This document shows positions 1 to 9,785 of a DNA stretch of 64,000 nt, piece by piece. The translations under genes were made by a program, and so were the position numbers. The stretch is taken from NCBI GenBank assembly GCA_004564215.1, contig CP024846.1:992001-1056000 (forward strand), given 5' to 3'. The stretch's first letter is position 1; every line of letters starts with the position of its first letter. The notes below the pieces were generated by a model. That model had not been told where the DNA came from. It saw nothing but the letters and a program-made list of their open reading frames with translations, and ran no database searches. Origin of the DNA: Beijerinckiaceae bacterium (GTDB lineage: Bacteria; Pseudomonadota; Alphaproteobacteria; Rhizobiales; Beijerinckiaceae).

Positions 1-284
1 ACCCCGAACCGGGAATTGTCGTCCTCGACGACAACAATCTCCCCGCGCGCGATCAGCCTGCCGTTTACGATAACATCGACCGGTTCGCCGACCCGGTGAT
101 CGAGGGGAATGACCGCACCACGCCCGAGTTTGAGAAGATTTGAAACCGGCATCATCGCGGAGCCAAGTACAACCTGGACGGCAACAGGAATGCGGAGGAT
201 CGATTCAAGGTTTCGGCTGGACTGCGACTTAGCCGGAGCGTCTTCTTCCAACGACTCTGGGGTTAATATCTCGTTCAATGACAT
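1..284 (-). CDS. fliN: Flagellar motor switch protein FliN (partial, C-terminus outside window)
   Basis: Forms part of the cytoplasmic C-ring of the flagellar motor together with FliM and FliG. The reverse strand from the ATG at 284 reads MSLNEILTPESLEED, then the SpoA-type core with IPVAVQVVLGS, NLLKLGRGAVIPLD and VGEPVDVIVNGRLIARGEIV, which is the classic FliN pattern. About 94 residues are present; the last part of the core runs off the left edge. GGAG lies just upstream of the ATG. It follows fliM on the same strand after a gap of about 210 bp, so it is likely cotranscribed with motA-fliM. Identification is firm; the missing end is due only to the window boundary. Confidence 0.9.
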   Translation of the reverse strand, partial: MSLNEILTPESLEEDAPAKSQSSRNLESILRIPVAVQVVLGSAMMPVSNLLKLGRGAVIPLDHRVGEPVDVIVNGRLIARGEIVVVEDDNSRFG

Positions 285-498
285 GATAATTCACTCCGTC
301 GATTGCGAATGAAGAACGGCTTGCTCTCCAATAGGGAAGCGGTGCCTGACGTGCCGACTCTTACAGAAAGATTCCCTGGATCGAGGAGCGCGGCCAGGCG
401 AAGCGGAGATAGGCCCGAGCGCATGACGATGTGGAACTCTCCAATGCGCAACGCCTTCGATGGGGTGAAAGATTGCGTTCATGAAAAGCTCCCAGCGC
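278..498 (-). other. fliM-fliN gap with a possible small ORF
   Basis: This stretch lies between the fliM stop and the fliN start, a larger gap than is usual for this gene pair. A reverse-strand frame opens with ATG at 424 (or TTG at 451) and ends with TGA at 278-280, overlapping the fliN start as coupled genes do. It would encode about 48 residues beginning MRSGLSPLRLAALLDPG. A different frame has the better ribosome site (GGGAG before ATG at 482) but reads a composition unlike a protein. I do not recognise either product; this could equally be non-coding spacer. Confidence 0.25.
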
Positions 499-1446
499 TC
501 ATCGCAAAATGTCTTCAATGAATTCCTGTTCTTGATTGACGAATTCATCAATACGCAGTGTATAAAGGCCATCCCCTTGACCCAAATCGCACCAGAATAG
601 CGGCTCTGCGTTACACTCGAGTTTGACGCGAGACTTGGCCGTCGCCTGCAAGCTCAAAACTTTGCCGATTTCCAAACCGGCAATATCGCCTAGGGTGAAG
701 TGACGTTCTTCAATCACGCCCCGGACCGCGATCTCAGTCCGTCCGATTTCGCTTTGAATCTGTTTGGTCCAACGTGGATCGCGAATCGAGATATCGCTTG
801 CGGTATGGCGCACCAGCTCCTGACGAATGGAATTCAACGCCGATTGCGGTATCAACACAAACATCTCGCTTTCGCGACCAAGAAGCCTAACTTTCATTTT
901 GGTCATTATGCCAAAGGCGGTGCGCGGTGCGAGAGTGACAAAATCAACGCGTGTTTCGACACGATCGAGTTTAAAAACTGTATCGCATACCGTCGAGAAG
1001 GACGTATGCAGCGCCTTTCCAAACAGTTCAAAGGCTCTTTCGGCGAGTCGAAGTTCTATATTTGAGAGCGCCCGCTTCTCAGTGGCCGGAGGCTCCGTGC
1101 CATCGCCTCCGAACAAGGTCTCTGCGAGAGCAAAAATAAAATTGTGGTCGAGCCCGACCAGCAAGCGCGAATCCCAAGCCTGCGCGTAAATGATGCCGAC
1201 AACAACTTGACCATCGACCTCGTCAAGGAACTCACCGATGCGCACCGTGCTAATTGAGTCGACCGTAAAAAGTGCAATCGATGCAGATAGCTGCCGCAAC
1301 ATCTCTGAGCCCTGCGCCGCCAAACGGTCGAAGATAACCTGCAGCATCGGCATGCGGTCGACGGATACGCCCGCCGCATCGAGTAGCCTTTCCGAAGCGC
1401 TTTTCAGCGCATAACCGCGACCATTGATCTTTTGCATGTTCGTCAT
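499..1446 (-). CDS. fliM: Flagellar motor switch protein FliM
   Basis: C-ring component that couples chemotaxis signals to motor rotation. The 315-residue product has a CheC-like middle domain (roughly residues 40-220, with [19 protein letters not shown] and the conserved [12 protein letters not shown] stretch) and a C-terminal SpoA/FliN-like domain (about 230-310, with [21 protein letters not shown]). The N-terminal CheY-binding peptide is not obvious, so regulation may differ from the enteric model; this is inferred from its absence in the first 30 residues. The ATG overlaps the motA stop by four bases (ATGA), which supports both the start and translational coupling. fliN follows on the same strand. 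Confidence 0.9.
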   Translation of the reverse strand: MTNMQKINGRGYALKSASERLLDAAGVSVDRMPMLQVIFDRLAAQGSEMLRQLSASIALFTVDSISTVRIGEFLDEVDGQVVVGIIYAQAWDSRLLVGLDHNFIFALAETLFGGDGTEPPATEKRALSNIELRLAERAFELFGKALHTSFSTVCDTVFKLDRVETRVDFVTLAPRTAFGIMTKMKVRLLGRESEMFVLIPQSALNSIRQELVRHTASDISIRDPRWTKQIQSEIGRTEIAVRGVIEERHFTLGDIAGLEIGKVLSLQATAKSRVKLECNAEPLFWCDLGQGDGLYTLRIDEFVNQEQEFIEDILR

Positions 1447-2327
1447 GCCGCCTGCTGCTCGTCCGCCTTCCCGGTGCGACCCGACACAGTCTCGTGCTCG
1501 ACCATATCGATCGTCGGTCGGTCATGTGCCGAGATAGTCTTACGCCCATGTTCAAGCGCGATTTGCGGCATCGCCCCATTCATGAAGGCCAAGAGCGTTT
1601 GCTTAACAATAATGTAGAGTCGACATCGCTGTTCGCGGGTGCTCTTGATTTTCTGCGCCAGCGGCTGCACCAGCCCATAGGACATGAAAATTCCGGCGAA
1701 GGTTCCAACCAGCGCCGCTCCAATCAGGTGACCGAGGATCTCGGGCGCTTCATCCAGCGCACCCATCGCCTTGATGACACCAAGGACCGCGGCGACGATT
1801 CCGAGCGCGGGAAGACCTTCGGCGACGGCCATCAGCGCGTTATAGGGCTTTAGCCTGTCGCGGCTGACAATCTGGATTTCTTCATCCATGAGGGCTTCAA
1901 TTTCGTGGGTCCGCGCATTCCCGATGATGATCAAACGGCAGTAGTCGCAGATGAAATTGGTTAAATCCTTATCGGACAGAATTTTAGGAAAGCTCTTGAA
2001 AATCGTCGATTCATTGGGGTTGTCGACGTGATCTTCAACCTCATTCCGAGCCTTGCCGCGCAGCTCCCGCATCAACGTGTAAAGAACGCCAAGAACATCG
2101 AGATAAAGGCGTTGGGTCGGGGAGCGGTCGAAGATCGCGTCCATCGCCGCGCCCCCTGTATCCCTGATCGTCGACAGTGGATTTGCGACAATAAAGGTGC
2201 CAAGCGACGCGCCACAGATGATGACAAACTCCCAGGGCTGCCAAATAACCGCGATGTGCCCTCCCATGGCAGCAAAGCCGCCAAGGATGCAGCCAATGGC
2301 AACGACCATTCCGATTACAAAACCCAA
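1443..2327 (-). CDS. motA: Flagellar motor stator protein MotA
   Basis: Inner-membrane stator subunit that conducts protons with MotB. The 294 residues show the usual four membrane segments: an N-terminal pair beginning [15 protein letters not shown] and [18 protein letters not shown], and a second pair near residues 170-215 containing [16 protein letters not shown] and [18 protein letters not shown]. The large cytoplasmic loop lies between. The start is a TTG at 2325-2327, favoured because GGAGGTGA sits six bases upstream of it and the N-terminus then matches the family. No motB is in the window. First gene of the leftward motA-fliM-fliN group, divergent from the DUF1217 gene; the 234-bp gap between them should hold both promoters. 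Confidence 0.92.
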   Translation of the reverse strand: MGFVIGMVVAIGCILGGFAAMGGHIAVIWQPWEFVIICGASLGTFIVANPLSTIRDTGGAAMDAIFDRSPTQRLYLDVLGVLYTLMRELRGKARNEVEDHVDNPNESTIFKSFPKILSDKDLTNFICDYCRLIIIGNARTHEIEALMDEEIQIVSRDRLKPYNALMAVAEGLPALGIVAAVLGVIKAMGALDEAPEILGHLIGAALVGTFAGIFMSYGLVQPLAQKIKSTREQRCRLYIIVKQTLLAFMNGAMPQIALEHGRKTISAHDRPTIDMVEHETVSGRTGKADEQQAA

Positions 2328-2561
2328 GAGTCACCTCCGGTGCCAAGGCCTCTCAGATCGTTAAAGCAGCCGCCTTGCACCAGACTGAACAAAATCGCTC
2401 AAACTACTCGCAATATCGCCAATGCGTTGGCTGCGACCTTGGATGTCGCACCGGCTTTTAAATCATCCGTTCCTTCATACGAAAGGGAGATTTGTCGCCA
2501 ATCTGATCAGGCCTGAGCAAGTTGCATCTGCGACACTCAAGCGCTCCATGAGGCAAGCGCC

Positions 2562-3341
2562 ATGCTGACAGCCACAGTCTATTTCAACGCGATCACCAAA
2601 AATTATTCAAAGACTCTGTCTGCAACGGCTGGAGATCCAACCGTTGCCCGAGAGACGAAATTTTTTCTCGCTAACATCGGCAACATAAAGACTGCCGAAG
2701 ACCTGATAAAGAGCGACAAGCTCTTCACTTATGTCATGAAGGCCTATGGCTTGAACGACATGATTCATGCAAAGGGGTTCATTCGGAAGGTGCTTGAAGG
2801 TGGTATCTCCAAACCAGCAAGCCTTGCCAATACCTTGCACGATCCACGTTACAAGGCTCTGGCGACCGCATTTAACTTTCCAGCCGATGGCCCAAACGCC
2901 ACACACACGGCCGCCGCCAAGCAGGGCACCGTCGACCAATATCTTGAGCAGACGCTGGAAACCAAGGTCGGCCAGCAGAACAAGGGCACTCAAATGGCGC
3001 TCTATTTCCAGCGCATGGCCCCTTCGATCACGAGCGCCTACACGATCCTTGGCGATAAAACGCTCTTGAGCGTTGCGCAGACAACCCTTGGTCTTTCGCC
3101 TTCCATGTCGCAAGCGAATATCGATGTTCAAGCCAAGATGATCATGAGCCAAATCAAGATCGCGGATCTGCGTAATCCAAACAAATTGCAAAAGTTCATA
3201 GAGCGATTCACCGCCACCTATGACTCCAAGAACGCAACAGCGACAGCGACCACGCCGTCCTCCGCCCTCGAGATCAGCGCGCCGAACATCAGTTCGGATC
3301 TCCTTATAAATCTTGCGCAGCTGAAACTCGGAGGCTCGTGA
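2562..3341 (+). CDS. DUF1217 flagellar-associated protein
   Basis: Protein of 259 residues with the DUF1217 pattern typical of alphaproteobacterial flagellar clusters: an N-terminal YFNAITKNYSKTLSA segment, ETKFFLANIGNIKTAEDLI, and a repeated AYGLNDMI / FIRKVLEGG motif of the kind also seen in this family in Rhizobium. Function is not established; the family is known only by its constant location beside flgF and fliI. There is no signal peptide. Its TGA overlaps the region of the flgF start, so it is the first gene of a coupled DUF1217-flgF-fliI operon. Confidence 0.85.
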   Translation: MLTATVYFNAITKNYSKTLSATAGDPTVARETKFFLANIGNIKTAEDLIKSDKLFTYVMKAYGLNDMIHAKGFIRKVLEGGISKPASLANTLHDPRYKALATAFNFPADGPNATHTAAAKQGTVDQYLEQTLETKVGQQNKGTQMALYFQRMAPSITSAYTILGDKTLLSVAQTTLGLSPSMSQANIDVQAKMIMSQIKIADLRNPNKLQKFIERFTATYDSKNATATATTPSSALEISAPNISSDLLINLAQLKLGGS

Positions 3342-3343
3342 GC

Positions 3344-4069
3344 ATGCAATCCGGCCTTTATGTCACCCTCTCCGCCCAAACCGCACTCGAAAGGCGCCTC
3401 ACGACCATCGCGACGAATATCGCAAACCAGACCACGCCAGGCTATCGAGCCGAAGAAGTCGACTTCAAGACGCTGATATCGCGCGCTGGCAGCAGTCCCG
3501 TCGCCTATGCGTCGCGGGGCGATACCTATATTTCACGGCAGCCAGGCGTCGCCACCAAGACTGGCAATCCGCTCGATGTGGCGGTCCATGGCGACTGCTG
3601 GATCGCGCTGCAAGGGCCTGCGGGAACGGTCTATACGCGCGACGGCCGCATGCGCATGCAGCCCAACGGCGCGCTTCAGAGCGTCAACGGGTATGGCGTG
3701 CTCGACGCGGGCAACAGCCCGATCGCGCTTGATCCCAATGGCGGACCTATAACGATTGCTCAAGACGGCATGATCACCCAGGGAAGCCTGCAGATCGGTG
3801 CCATCGGACTATTCAAACTTGATCGACTCGCGAAGCTCAAACGTTTCGACAATTCCGGCGTGACATCCGGCGGGGCCGCGACGCCAGTTCTCGATTTTAC
3901 GGAGAACGGCATCGCCCAAGGCTATGTGGAGGAAGCCAACGTCAATCCGATATTGGAGATGGCGAAATTGATCATGGTCTCGAGATCATTTGAAAGTGTC
4001 TCTTCGGCGATTGAGAGCTCTGAGACTTCGCTGAAGGATGCGATCAAGACGCTCGGCGGGCTGACGTGA
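3344..4069 (+). CDS. flgF: Flagellar basal-body rod protein FlgF
   Basis: Proximal rod protein exported through the flagellar type III system. The 241 residues start MQSGLYVTLSAQTALERR and include the flagellar rod signature TTIATNIANQTTPGYRAEEV near the N-terminus, the central LDVAVHGDCWIALQG / YTRDGRM core, and the C-terminal rod/hook coiled segment with VEEANVNPILEMAKLI and SRSFE. Two starts are possible: GTG at 3338 overlapping the upstream TGA, or ATG at 3344; the ATG is preferred because GGAGG ends nine bases before it and the family begins at this Met. Its stop overlaps the fliI GTG. Confidence 0.9.
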   Translation: MQSGLYVTLSAQTALERRLTTIATNIANQTTPGYRAEEVDFKTLISRAGSSPVAYASRGDTYISRQPGVATKTGNPLDVAVHGDCWIALQGPAGTVYTRDGRMRMQPNGALQSVNGYGVLDAGNSPIALDPNGGPITIAQDGMITQGSLQIGAIGLFKLDRLAKLKRFDNSGVTSGGAATPVLDFTENGIAQGYVEEANVNPILEMAKLIMVSRSFESVSSAIESSETSLKDAIKTLGGLT

Positions 4070-5397
4070 CCTCGCCCGCTCTTGTCCATCTCGAACGCTC
4101 CATCACGAAGGCAAGTCACGAACTCACATTGCTCCGCATTTCGGGCAGCATCGTGGAGGTCACACCGTCGCACACAAGAGTCGCAGGCCTGTCGCGCTTT
4201 CTCAATCTCGGTGATTGCGTTTCCTTAGCGAAGGATGGCATCTCTCAGCTCGCAGAAGTTGTACGACTTGACGAACAAGGCACCACGCTCAAGGCCTTCG
4301 AGGCAAATCATTTTGCACGCCTTGGCGAGAGAGCCAATTGCGCCGGTCCGTTGCGGATTGCTCCCCATCGAAGCTGGAAAGGACGGGTGATCAACGCGCT
4401 CGCCACGCCCATCGATTCGGCGGGTCCGCTCACGATGGGTAACCGGCGAATCGCGCTTGAGGCGTCTCCTCCTCCCACGCTGCGCCGCACCCGTGTGCAA
4501 AAGCCCCTGAAAACCGGGGTTCGGGTCATCGATCTCTTTACTCCGATTTGCGCTGGCCAGCGCATTGGGATTTTTGCCGGAAGCGGTGTCGGGAAATCAA
4601 CTCTCCTAGCGATGCTGGCAGGATCGCCCGGTTTCGACACTTTGGTGATCGCGCTCACCGGCGAGCGGGGCCGCGAAGTGCGCGAGTTTCTCGACGATGC
4701 TTTGGCCGTGAACAGGTCTTCGTCGATCGCGGTCGTGGCAACCGGAGACGAAAGCCCGACGATGCGGCGTCTTGCCCCGAAAACCGCGATGAGCATTGCC
4801 GAATATTTCCGAGATGAGGGAGAGTCCGTTCTCCTCATTATCGACTCCATCACGCGTTTTGCGCATGCGGCCCGGGACGTTGCGCTGGCGGCCGGTGAGC
4901 CGGCGGTCGCGCGGGGTTACGCGCCGAGCGTTTTCAGCGATCTGCCGAAGCTCCTGGAAAGAGCGGGACCAGGAGAAGCCGGCAAAGGCTCCATTACCGG
5001 GATTTTCTCGGTTCTCGTCGATGGAGACGACCATAATGACCCCGTCGCCGACGCCATTCGCGGGACCCTCGATGGGCATATCGTCCTCGATCGCGCCATC
5101 GCGGATCAAGGGCGTTTTCCTGCCGTCAATGTTTTAACATCGATCTCGCGCCTCGCGCAGAATGCTTGGACCAGCGAGGAGCATAACCTGGTCGTCGAAC
5201 TCCGCGCTCTCATTGCGCGTTACGAAGAAACGCGCGATCTGCGGCTGATGGGCGGATACCGGCCCGGCAGTGACCCGGCACTCGACCAAGCGGTTACGCT
5301 GGTTCCAAAGATTTATGAAGCCATCGCTCAGTCGCCAAAGTCTCCCGCGAGCAGGGATGCATTTCGAGAGCTTGCGAAAATTCTCCAACCAACCTGA
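4066..5397 (+). CDS. fliI: Flagellum-specific ATPase FliI
   Basis: Hexameric ATPase that energises export of flagellar axial proteins. The 443-residue product carries the Walker A motif GSGVGKST (about residue 178), LTGERGREVREF, the Walker B strand SVLLIIDSITRFAHAARD, and the F1-beta-like GSITGIFSVLVDGDDHNDPVAD. The GTG start overlaps the flgF stop (GTGA), consistent with coupling. No fliJ follows; the next gene, putA, is convergent after 34 bp, so the operon ends here. Length and motifs agree with FliI rather than with the F1 beta subunit or the injectisome homologue. Confidence 0.93.
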   Translation: MTSPALVHLERSITKASHELTLLRISGSIVEVTPSHTRVAGLSRFLNLGDCVSLAKDGISQLAEVVRLDEQGTTLKAFEANHFARLGERANCAGPLRIAPHRSWKGRVINALATPIDSAGPLTMGNRRIALEASPPPTLRRTRVQKPLKTGVRVIDLFTPICAGQRIGIFAGSGVGKSTLLAMLAGSPGFDTLVIALTGERGREVREFLDDALAVNRSSSIAVVATGDESPTMRRLAPKTAMSIAEYFRDEGESVLLIIDSITRFAHAARDVALAAGEPAVARGYAPSVFSDLPKLLERAGPGEAGKGSITGIFSVLVDGDDHNDPVADAIRGTLDGHIVLDRAIADQGRFPAVNVLTSISRLAQNAWTSEEHNLVVELRALIARYEETRDLRLMGGYRPGSDPALDQAVTLVPKIYEAIAQSPKSPASRDAFRELAKILQPT

Positions 5398-5431
5398 TCC
5401 GGGAGTCTTCGCGGCTGAAACCTGGGCAGAA

Positions 5432-8400
5432 TTATTGCGTAGAGTTGATCAGGCTGGCGTTTCCACCCACCGCCGCTGTGTTGATCGAGACGGTCTGCTC
5501 AAGACAGAACCGATCGAGATAATGCGGTCCGCCTGCCTTGGGACCGGTGCCAGAGAGGCCGGATCCGCCGAAGGGCTGGGTGCCGACGACAGCACCGATC
5601 ATGTTGCGGTTTACATAGCAGTTGCCCGCCAAGCGCCGGCCGATGATATGATTGATCGTCGCGTCAATGCGCGAGTGCACCCCGAGCGTTAAACCAAACC
5701 CCTTGGCCTCGATCGCGTCAAGCAAACCGTCGAGCTCGGTTGCCCTGTAGCGCACGACATGGAGGATCGGACCGAAAATCTCGCGTTTAAGATCGCCGAC
5801 AGCCGCCAATTCAAAAATATGCGGGGGAACATAAAAGCCATTCGGCGGCGCGCTCCAAGGTATCTTTCCCGCGAACCGCACGATCGCCGAATTTCGCATC
5901 GTCTCAATATGCGCCTCGAGCCCAGCCTTGGCCTCTCCATCGATCACCGGGCCAATGTGAACCTGCGGATCGCGCGGATCGCCGATCAAAAGTTCATCGG
6001 CCGCGCCGGAGATCATCGCGAGCACCTTGTCTGCGATATCCTCTTGCACGCATAGAAGCCTGAGCGCCGAGCAACGCTGCCCTGCCGATCGGAATGCCGA
6101 GGCGAGCACATCGTCGCAAACCTGTTCCGGCAAGGCGGTTGCGTCCACGATCATTGCGTTGATACCGCCGGTCTCCGCGATCAGGACGGGGATCGGTCCA
6201 TCCTTCGCAGCCAGTCGCCGGTTGATTTTCGCCGCGGTTTCCATGGAGCCGGTAAAGGCCACTCCGGCGACACCGGGCAGATCGACAAGTGCGGCGCCGA
6301 GCTCACCACCGCCCGGCAGGCAGTGAAGTGCGGAGTTCGGCACGCCGGCCGCATGGAAAAGTCCAACAACAAGAGCGGCGATCAGAGAGGATTGTTCGGC
6401 GGGTTTGGCAAGAACGGCATTTCCGGCGACGAGCGCAGCGGCAACTTGACCCACGAAAATCGACAATGGAAAATTCCAGGGGCTGATACACAAGAACACG
6501 CCGCGCCCGTGGCAATTGAGAAGATTGTCTTCTCCCGTCGGTCCCGGCATGACGCTGGACGTCGTAAATGCGCGCCGCGCCTCATGTGCATAATAATGGC
6601 AGAAGTCGATCGCTTCCCGCCATTCCCCGACAGCATCCTCCAAAATCTTGCCCGCCTCGGCTTGCAGCAATCCAAGCAAACGCGGTGCTTCCATCTCCAT
6701 ATGTTTTGCAGCCCGATCGAGACAGGCGGCGCGAAGGCCCACTGGCATCCGGGACCAGAGGCGAAAGCCGGCATGAGCCTCCTGCAAAGCGGCCGGCAAG
6801 AGTTCGAACGGGGTTTCATGGACGCGGCCAATGGTCGTCCCATCGATCGGCGAGACAGCTTGGCGGGAGTCTCCCTCATGCCGAACACCTGAGATAATAG
6901 GTGCCGCGTCCCCGACTTGAACCGCATTCGCAATGGCGTCGGTCAGACCGCGGATCGAGCCCCGGTCGCCAAATTCAATCCCACTTGCGAGCTTGCGCGA
7001 GGGCATGTGGATATCTTCAGGCAATGGCAGATCGGCGGCGCGGGCGTTCGCGGTATCACCAATCAGGGTTTGCGGGCGGGTGAGAAGCTCGGCCACAGGG
7101 AGGTGAGGATCGCCGACACGCGCAACAAAGGACGAATTTGCGCCATTCTCGAGAAGCCGACGCACGAGATACGCCAGCAAATCCTCATGCATGCCGACCG
7201 GCGCATAAACCCGGCAGGTGATCTCCGGGAGTTGACCATGCAAAGACGCGAAAAGGTCGTCTCCCATCCCATGGAGACGCTGGAGTTCATAGCCTTCAGA
7301 CCCCTTAGCCAACTCGACGATGCTTGCAATCGTCAGCGCATTATGGGTCCCAAATTGGGGGAGGATAAAACCGCGCATCCCGAGCAGCTTCCGCGCGCAG
7401 GCCAAGTAGTTGAGATCGGTCATCGCCTTACGCGTAAAGACCGGATAATCGGCCAGGCCGCGTTCCTGCGCCCGTTTGATTTCCGTGTCCCAATAAGCGC
7501 CCTTGACGAGCCGCACCATGATGCGGCGATCATATTGGCGTGCCACCGCGCCTATATGATCGATGACCGCCGAGGCGCGCTTCTGATAGGCCTGCACGGC
7601 GAGGCCGAAGCCGTCCCACCCCGCAAGCGTGCTATCCGCCAGCAATAGATCAACGACATCGAGCGAGATTTCGAGCCTGTCGGCTTCCTCGGCGTCAATG
7701 GTAAAGCGCAAGTCATGTCGTTTGGCCGTCCGTGCCAGTTCGGCAACCCGGGGGACGAGTTCCGCGAGAACACGCTGGCGAGACATCGGTTCGTAGCGAG
7801 GATGCAGCGCCGAGAGTTTGACCGAAATACCTGGCTGTTCAAATAGAGCGTGACGCTCGGCCGCCTGGCCGATCGCCTCGATTGCATGCGCATATGAATC
7901 AAAATACGCCTTCGCATCGGTTTCGGTGCGAGCGCCTTCTCCGAGCATGTCGAAAGAAAAGCGATTTTTCCGCGCCTCGCCCGAACAGGCTCGGCGCAAG
8001 GCGTCCTCGATCGTTTGCCCATACACGAAATGCGAACCCATGAGCTGGACAGCCCCGCGCGCGGCGGTCCGCACGGCGCCCGCGCCAATCCTATGCGCAA
8101 GGGCGACGACAACCCCTTCCGGCGTCTTGCCTTTGCCCACAACCCGCGCCGAGAAGCCGAGTGCCCAGGCGGCGGCCGAGATCAGGAGAGCCTCCGAACC
8201 TCCAACATGGCTGCTCCAATTCACCGACGTCAGCTTGTCTTGTATCAGGCTATCGGCTGTCGCATCGTCGGGCACCCGCAGCAAGGATTCCGCGAGAACC
8301 ATCAAAGCCAGGCCCTCTTCCGACGACAGGGAATATTCGCGCAAAAGATCATCGAGGCCACCGATGACAGCCGATTTCGCGCGCACAGCTGCGATGAGGC

Positions 8401-8533
8401 GCGAGGCGTATCGATCGATCCGCGCTTCAGCCGCTTGGTCCAGCGCCGCAGTTTCGAGAAGCTCGGCAGCCAAAAGCTCATCATCCGCCGCGTAGGGCGC
8501 CGAGAAAGCCGGACTGGCAAAATCCGAAGTCAT
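5432..8533 (-). CDS. putA: Bifunctional proline dehydrogenase / delta-1-pyrroline-5-carboxylate dehydrogenase PutA
   Basis: Oxidises proline to glutamate in two steps, FAD-dependent and then NAD-dependent. At 1033 residues it is a short-form PutA without the N-terminal ribbon-helix-helix repressor domain of the enteric 1300-residue enzyme, so it is presumably not self-regulating. The proline dehydrogenase barrel (about 150-460) shows RIMVRLVKGAYWDTEIK and FGTHNA. The aldehyde dehydrogenase part (about 520-990) shows SPWNFPLSIFVGQVAAALVA, the FTGS loop, the general base region IAETGGINAMIVD and the nucleophile SAGQRCSALR. No proline permease lies nearby. It is monocistronic by position: convergent with fliI and separated from dapB by a repeat. 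Confidence 0.93.
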   Translation of the reverse strand: MTSDFASPAFSAPYAADDELLAAELLETAALDQAAEARIDRYASRLIAAVRAKSAVIGGLDDLLREYSLSSEEGLALMVLAESLLRVPDDATADSLIQDKLTSVNWSSHVGGSEALLISAAAWALGFSARVVGKGKTPEGVVVALAHRIGAGAVRTAARGAVQLMGSHFVYGQTIEDALRRACSGEARKNRFSFDMLGEGARTETDAKAYFDSYAHAIEAIGQAAERHALFEQPGISVKLSALHPRYEPMSRQRVLAELVPRVAELARTAKRHDLRFTIDAEEADRLEISLDVVDLLLADSTLAGWDGFGLAVQAYQKRASAVIDHIGAVARQYDRRIMVRLVKGAYWDTEIKRAQERGLADYPVFTRKAMTDLNYLACARKLLGMRGFILPQFGTHNALTIASIVELAKGSEGYELQRLHGMGDDLFASLHGQLPEITCRVYAPVGMHEDLLAYLVRRLLENGANSSFVARVGDPHLPVAELLTRPQTLIGDTANARAADLPLPEDIHMPSRKLASGIEFGDRGSIRGLTDAIANAVQVGDAAPIISGVRHEGDSRQAVSPIDGTTIGRVHETPFELLPAALQEAHAGFRLWSRMPVGLRAACLDRAAKHMEMEAPRLLGLLQAEAGKILEDAVGEWREAIDFCHYYAHEARRAFTTSSVMPGPTGEDNLLNCHGRGVFLCISPWNFPLSIFVGQVAAALVAGNAVLAKPAEQSSLIAALVVGLFHAAGVPNSALHCLPGGGELGAALVDLPGVAGVAFTGSMETAAKINRRLAAKDGPIPVLIAETGGINAMIVDATALPEQVCDDVLASAFRSAGQRCSALRLLCVQEDIADKVLAMISGAADELLIGDPRDPQVHIGPVIDGEAKAGLEAHIETMRNSAIVRFAGKIPWSAPPNGFYVPPHIFELAAVGDLKREIFGPILHVVRYRATELDGLLDAIEAKGFGLTLGVHSRIDATINHIIGRRLAGNCYVNRNMIGAVVGTQPFGGSGLSGTGPKAGGPHYLDRFCLEQTVSINTAAVGGNASLINSTQ

Positions 8534-8647
8534 GCGAGATATTTTTCGCAGGCGGTGAAACGCATTCCGACAATATATAGGTCGGCCCGGCCGGCTTTGC
8601 AGGCCGGCCAGACCTCAATCCCCGAGGATGTGCCTTTTATCCTGCGT

Positions 8648-8732
8648 CTAGAGCAGGATGAGGAAAAGTGGAAACCGTTTTTCCGCCCGCATCCCGCTCT
8701 AAGCTTTTGGAATCGATCACGTTCATGATCTA
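8648..8732. repeat. Dispersed intergenic palindromic repeat, family 2, copy 1
   Basis: About 85 bp beginning CTAGAGCAGGATGAGGAAAA and ending near GTTCATGATCTAA. It matches a second copy at 39896-39998 over almost its whole length, with about five substitutions and a gap. Its ends GAGC..GATG and CATCCCGCTC are nearly complementary, so it can fold as a hairpin. It lies between putA and dapB. The pattern resembles short mobile-like intergenic elements common in Rhizobiales genomes (inference). Confidence 0.8.
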
Positions 8733-8759
8733 AGCGCGACGCAGCGGCATCTCAAAATT

Positions 8760-9572
8760 TCAATCGGCCAATCCAAGCACATCGGCCATGGAATAAAGGC
8801 CCGGCTTTTGCTCCTTGCCCCATAAGGCGGCTTGCACGGCCCCACGTGCAAAAATGCTGCGATCTTCCGATGAATGAACAAGCTCAAGCCGCTCGCCGGG
8901 TCCGGCGAAGATCACCTTGTGCTCTCCAATCACGGTCCCCCCACGCAGCGAGGCAAAGCCAATATCCCCTGCCCGGCGAAGCCCGGTGTGGCCGTCGCGC
9001 ACTCGAACCGAATGCTCGTCCAATGCAAGGTGGCGTCCCTGGGCTGCCGCTTCGCCGAGGAGAAGGGCGGTGCCGGAGGGGGCATCGACCTTCATGCGAT
9101 GATGCATCTCCAGGATCTCGATGTCATATTCCGGCCCCAGCGTGGAAGCGACCTTTTCGACGAGCGCCGCGAGAAGGTTGATGCCGAGACTCATATTTCC
9201 GGAGCGGATGATAACCGCGTGGCGGGCAGCAGCCTCTATTCGCGCGAGATGATCCGGGCCGAGACCCGTCGTGCCGATGACATGAACGATCCGCGCTTGG
9301 GCCGCCAAAGCAGCGAGTTCGACAGTCGATTGCGGCGAGGTGAAATCGAGGACGCCGTCGGCGCCAATGAGCGTGGGGAGCGCATCGCCGCTGATTTCGA
9401 CCCCCATTTGCCCGCAGCCCGCAAGCAGGCCCGCGTCCTGGCCGATCGCGATCGAACCAGGCTGCTCAATAGCACCAGCCAGATGGGCACCTGGCGTCTG
9501 GCGGATGATCTCCACCAGGACGCGGCCCATGCGTCCGGCTGCTCCGGCAACGACGAGCCGCATCTCGCTCAT
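8760..9572 (-). CDS. dapB: 4-hydroxy-tetrahydrodipicolinate reductase DapB
   Basis: Catalyses the NAD(P)H-dependent reduction step of the diaminopimelate/lysine pathway in the cytoplasm. The 270-residue product starts with the dinucleotide-binding [14 protein letters not shown] loop and contains [24 protein letters not shown] and the catalytic [16 protein letters not shown] motif (His-His, Lys and the SGT substrate loop). GGAGAAG / GAGGAG sequences precede the ATG at 9572. In many Rhizobiales dapB follows dnaJ and pyrF as here; a phosphoglyceromutase often comes next but is absent. Confidence 0.94.
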   Translation of the reverse strand: MSEMRLVVAGAAGRMGRVLVEIIRQTPGAHLAGAIEQPGSIAIGQDAGLLAGCGQMGVEISGDALPTLIGADGVLDFTSPQSTVELAALAAQARIVHVIGTTGLGPDHLARIEAAARHAVIIRSGNMSLGINLLAALVEKVASTLGPEYDIEILEMHHRMKVDAPSGTALLLGEAAAQGRHLALDEHSVRVRDGHTGLRRAGDIGFASLRGGTVIGEHKVIFAGPGERLELVHSSEDRSIFARGAVQAALWGKEQKPGLYSMADVLGLAD

Positions 9573-9785
9573 GGCTTCTCCTCAATCCTTCTCCATCCTG
9601 TCCATAATCCGCTGCGGCTGCAAGCGAAAGCGCGCACTTGCGTACCGGTTGGCTTTTTTACGGGCCATCGGTCGTCGCCAGATCCACGTCATAGCTCCGT
9701 CACCGCGAGATCCTATAATTTTTGGGACTTTGGCTCGCTTCTTACAGCCTGGGTCGCGCGCCGGGCCGGAGGTACGCCCAGCGTC

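Noticed and set aside
6917..7648. 243-residue frame opposite putA
   Set aside because: Antisense shadow of the conserved proline dehydrogenase domain.
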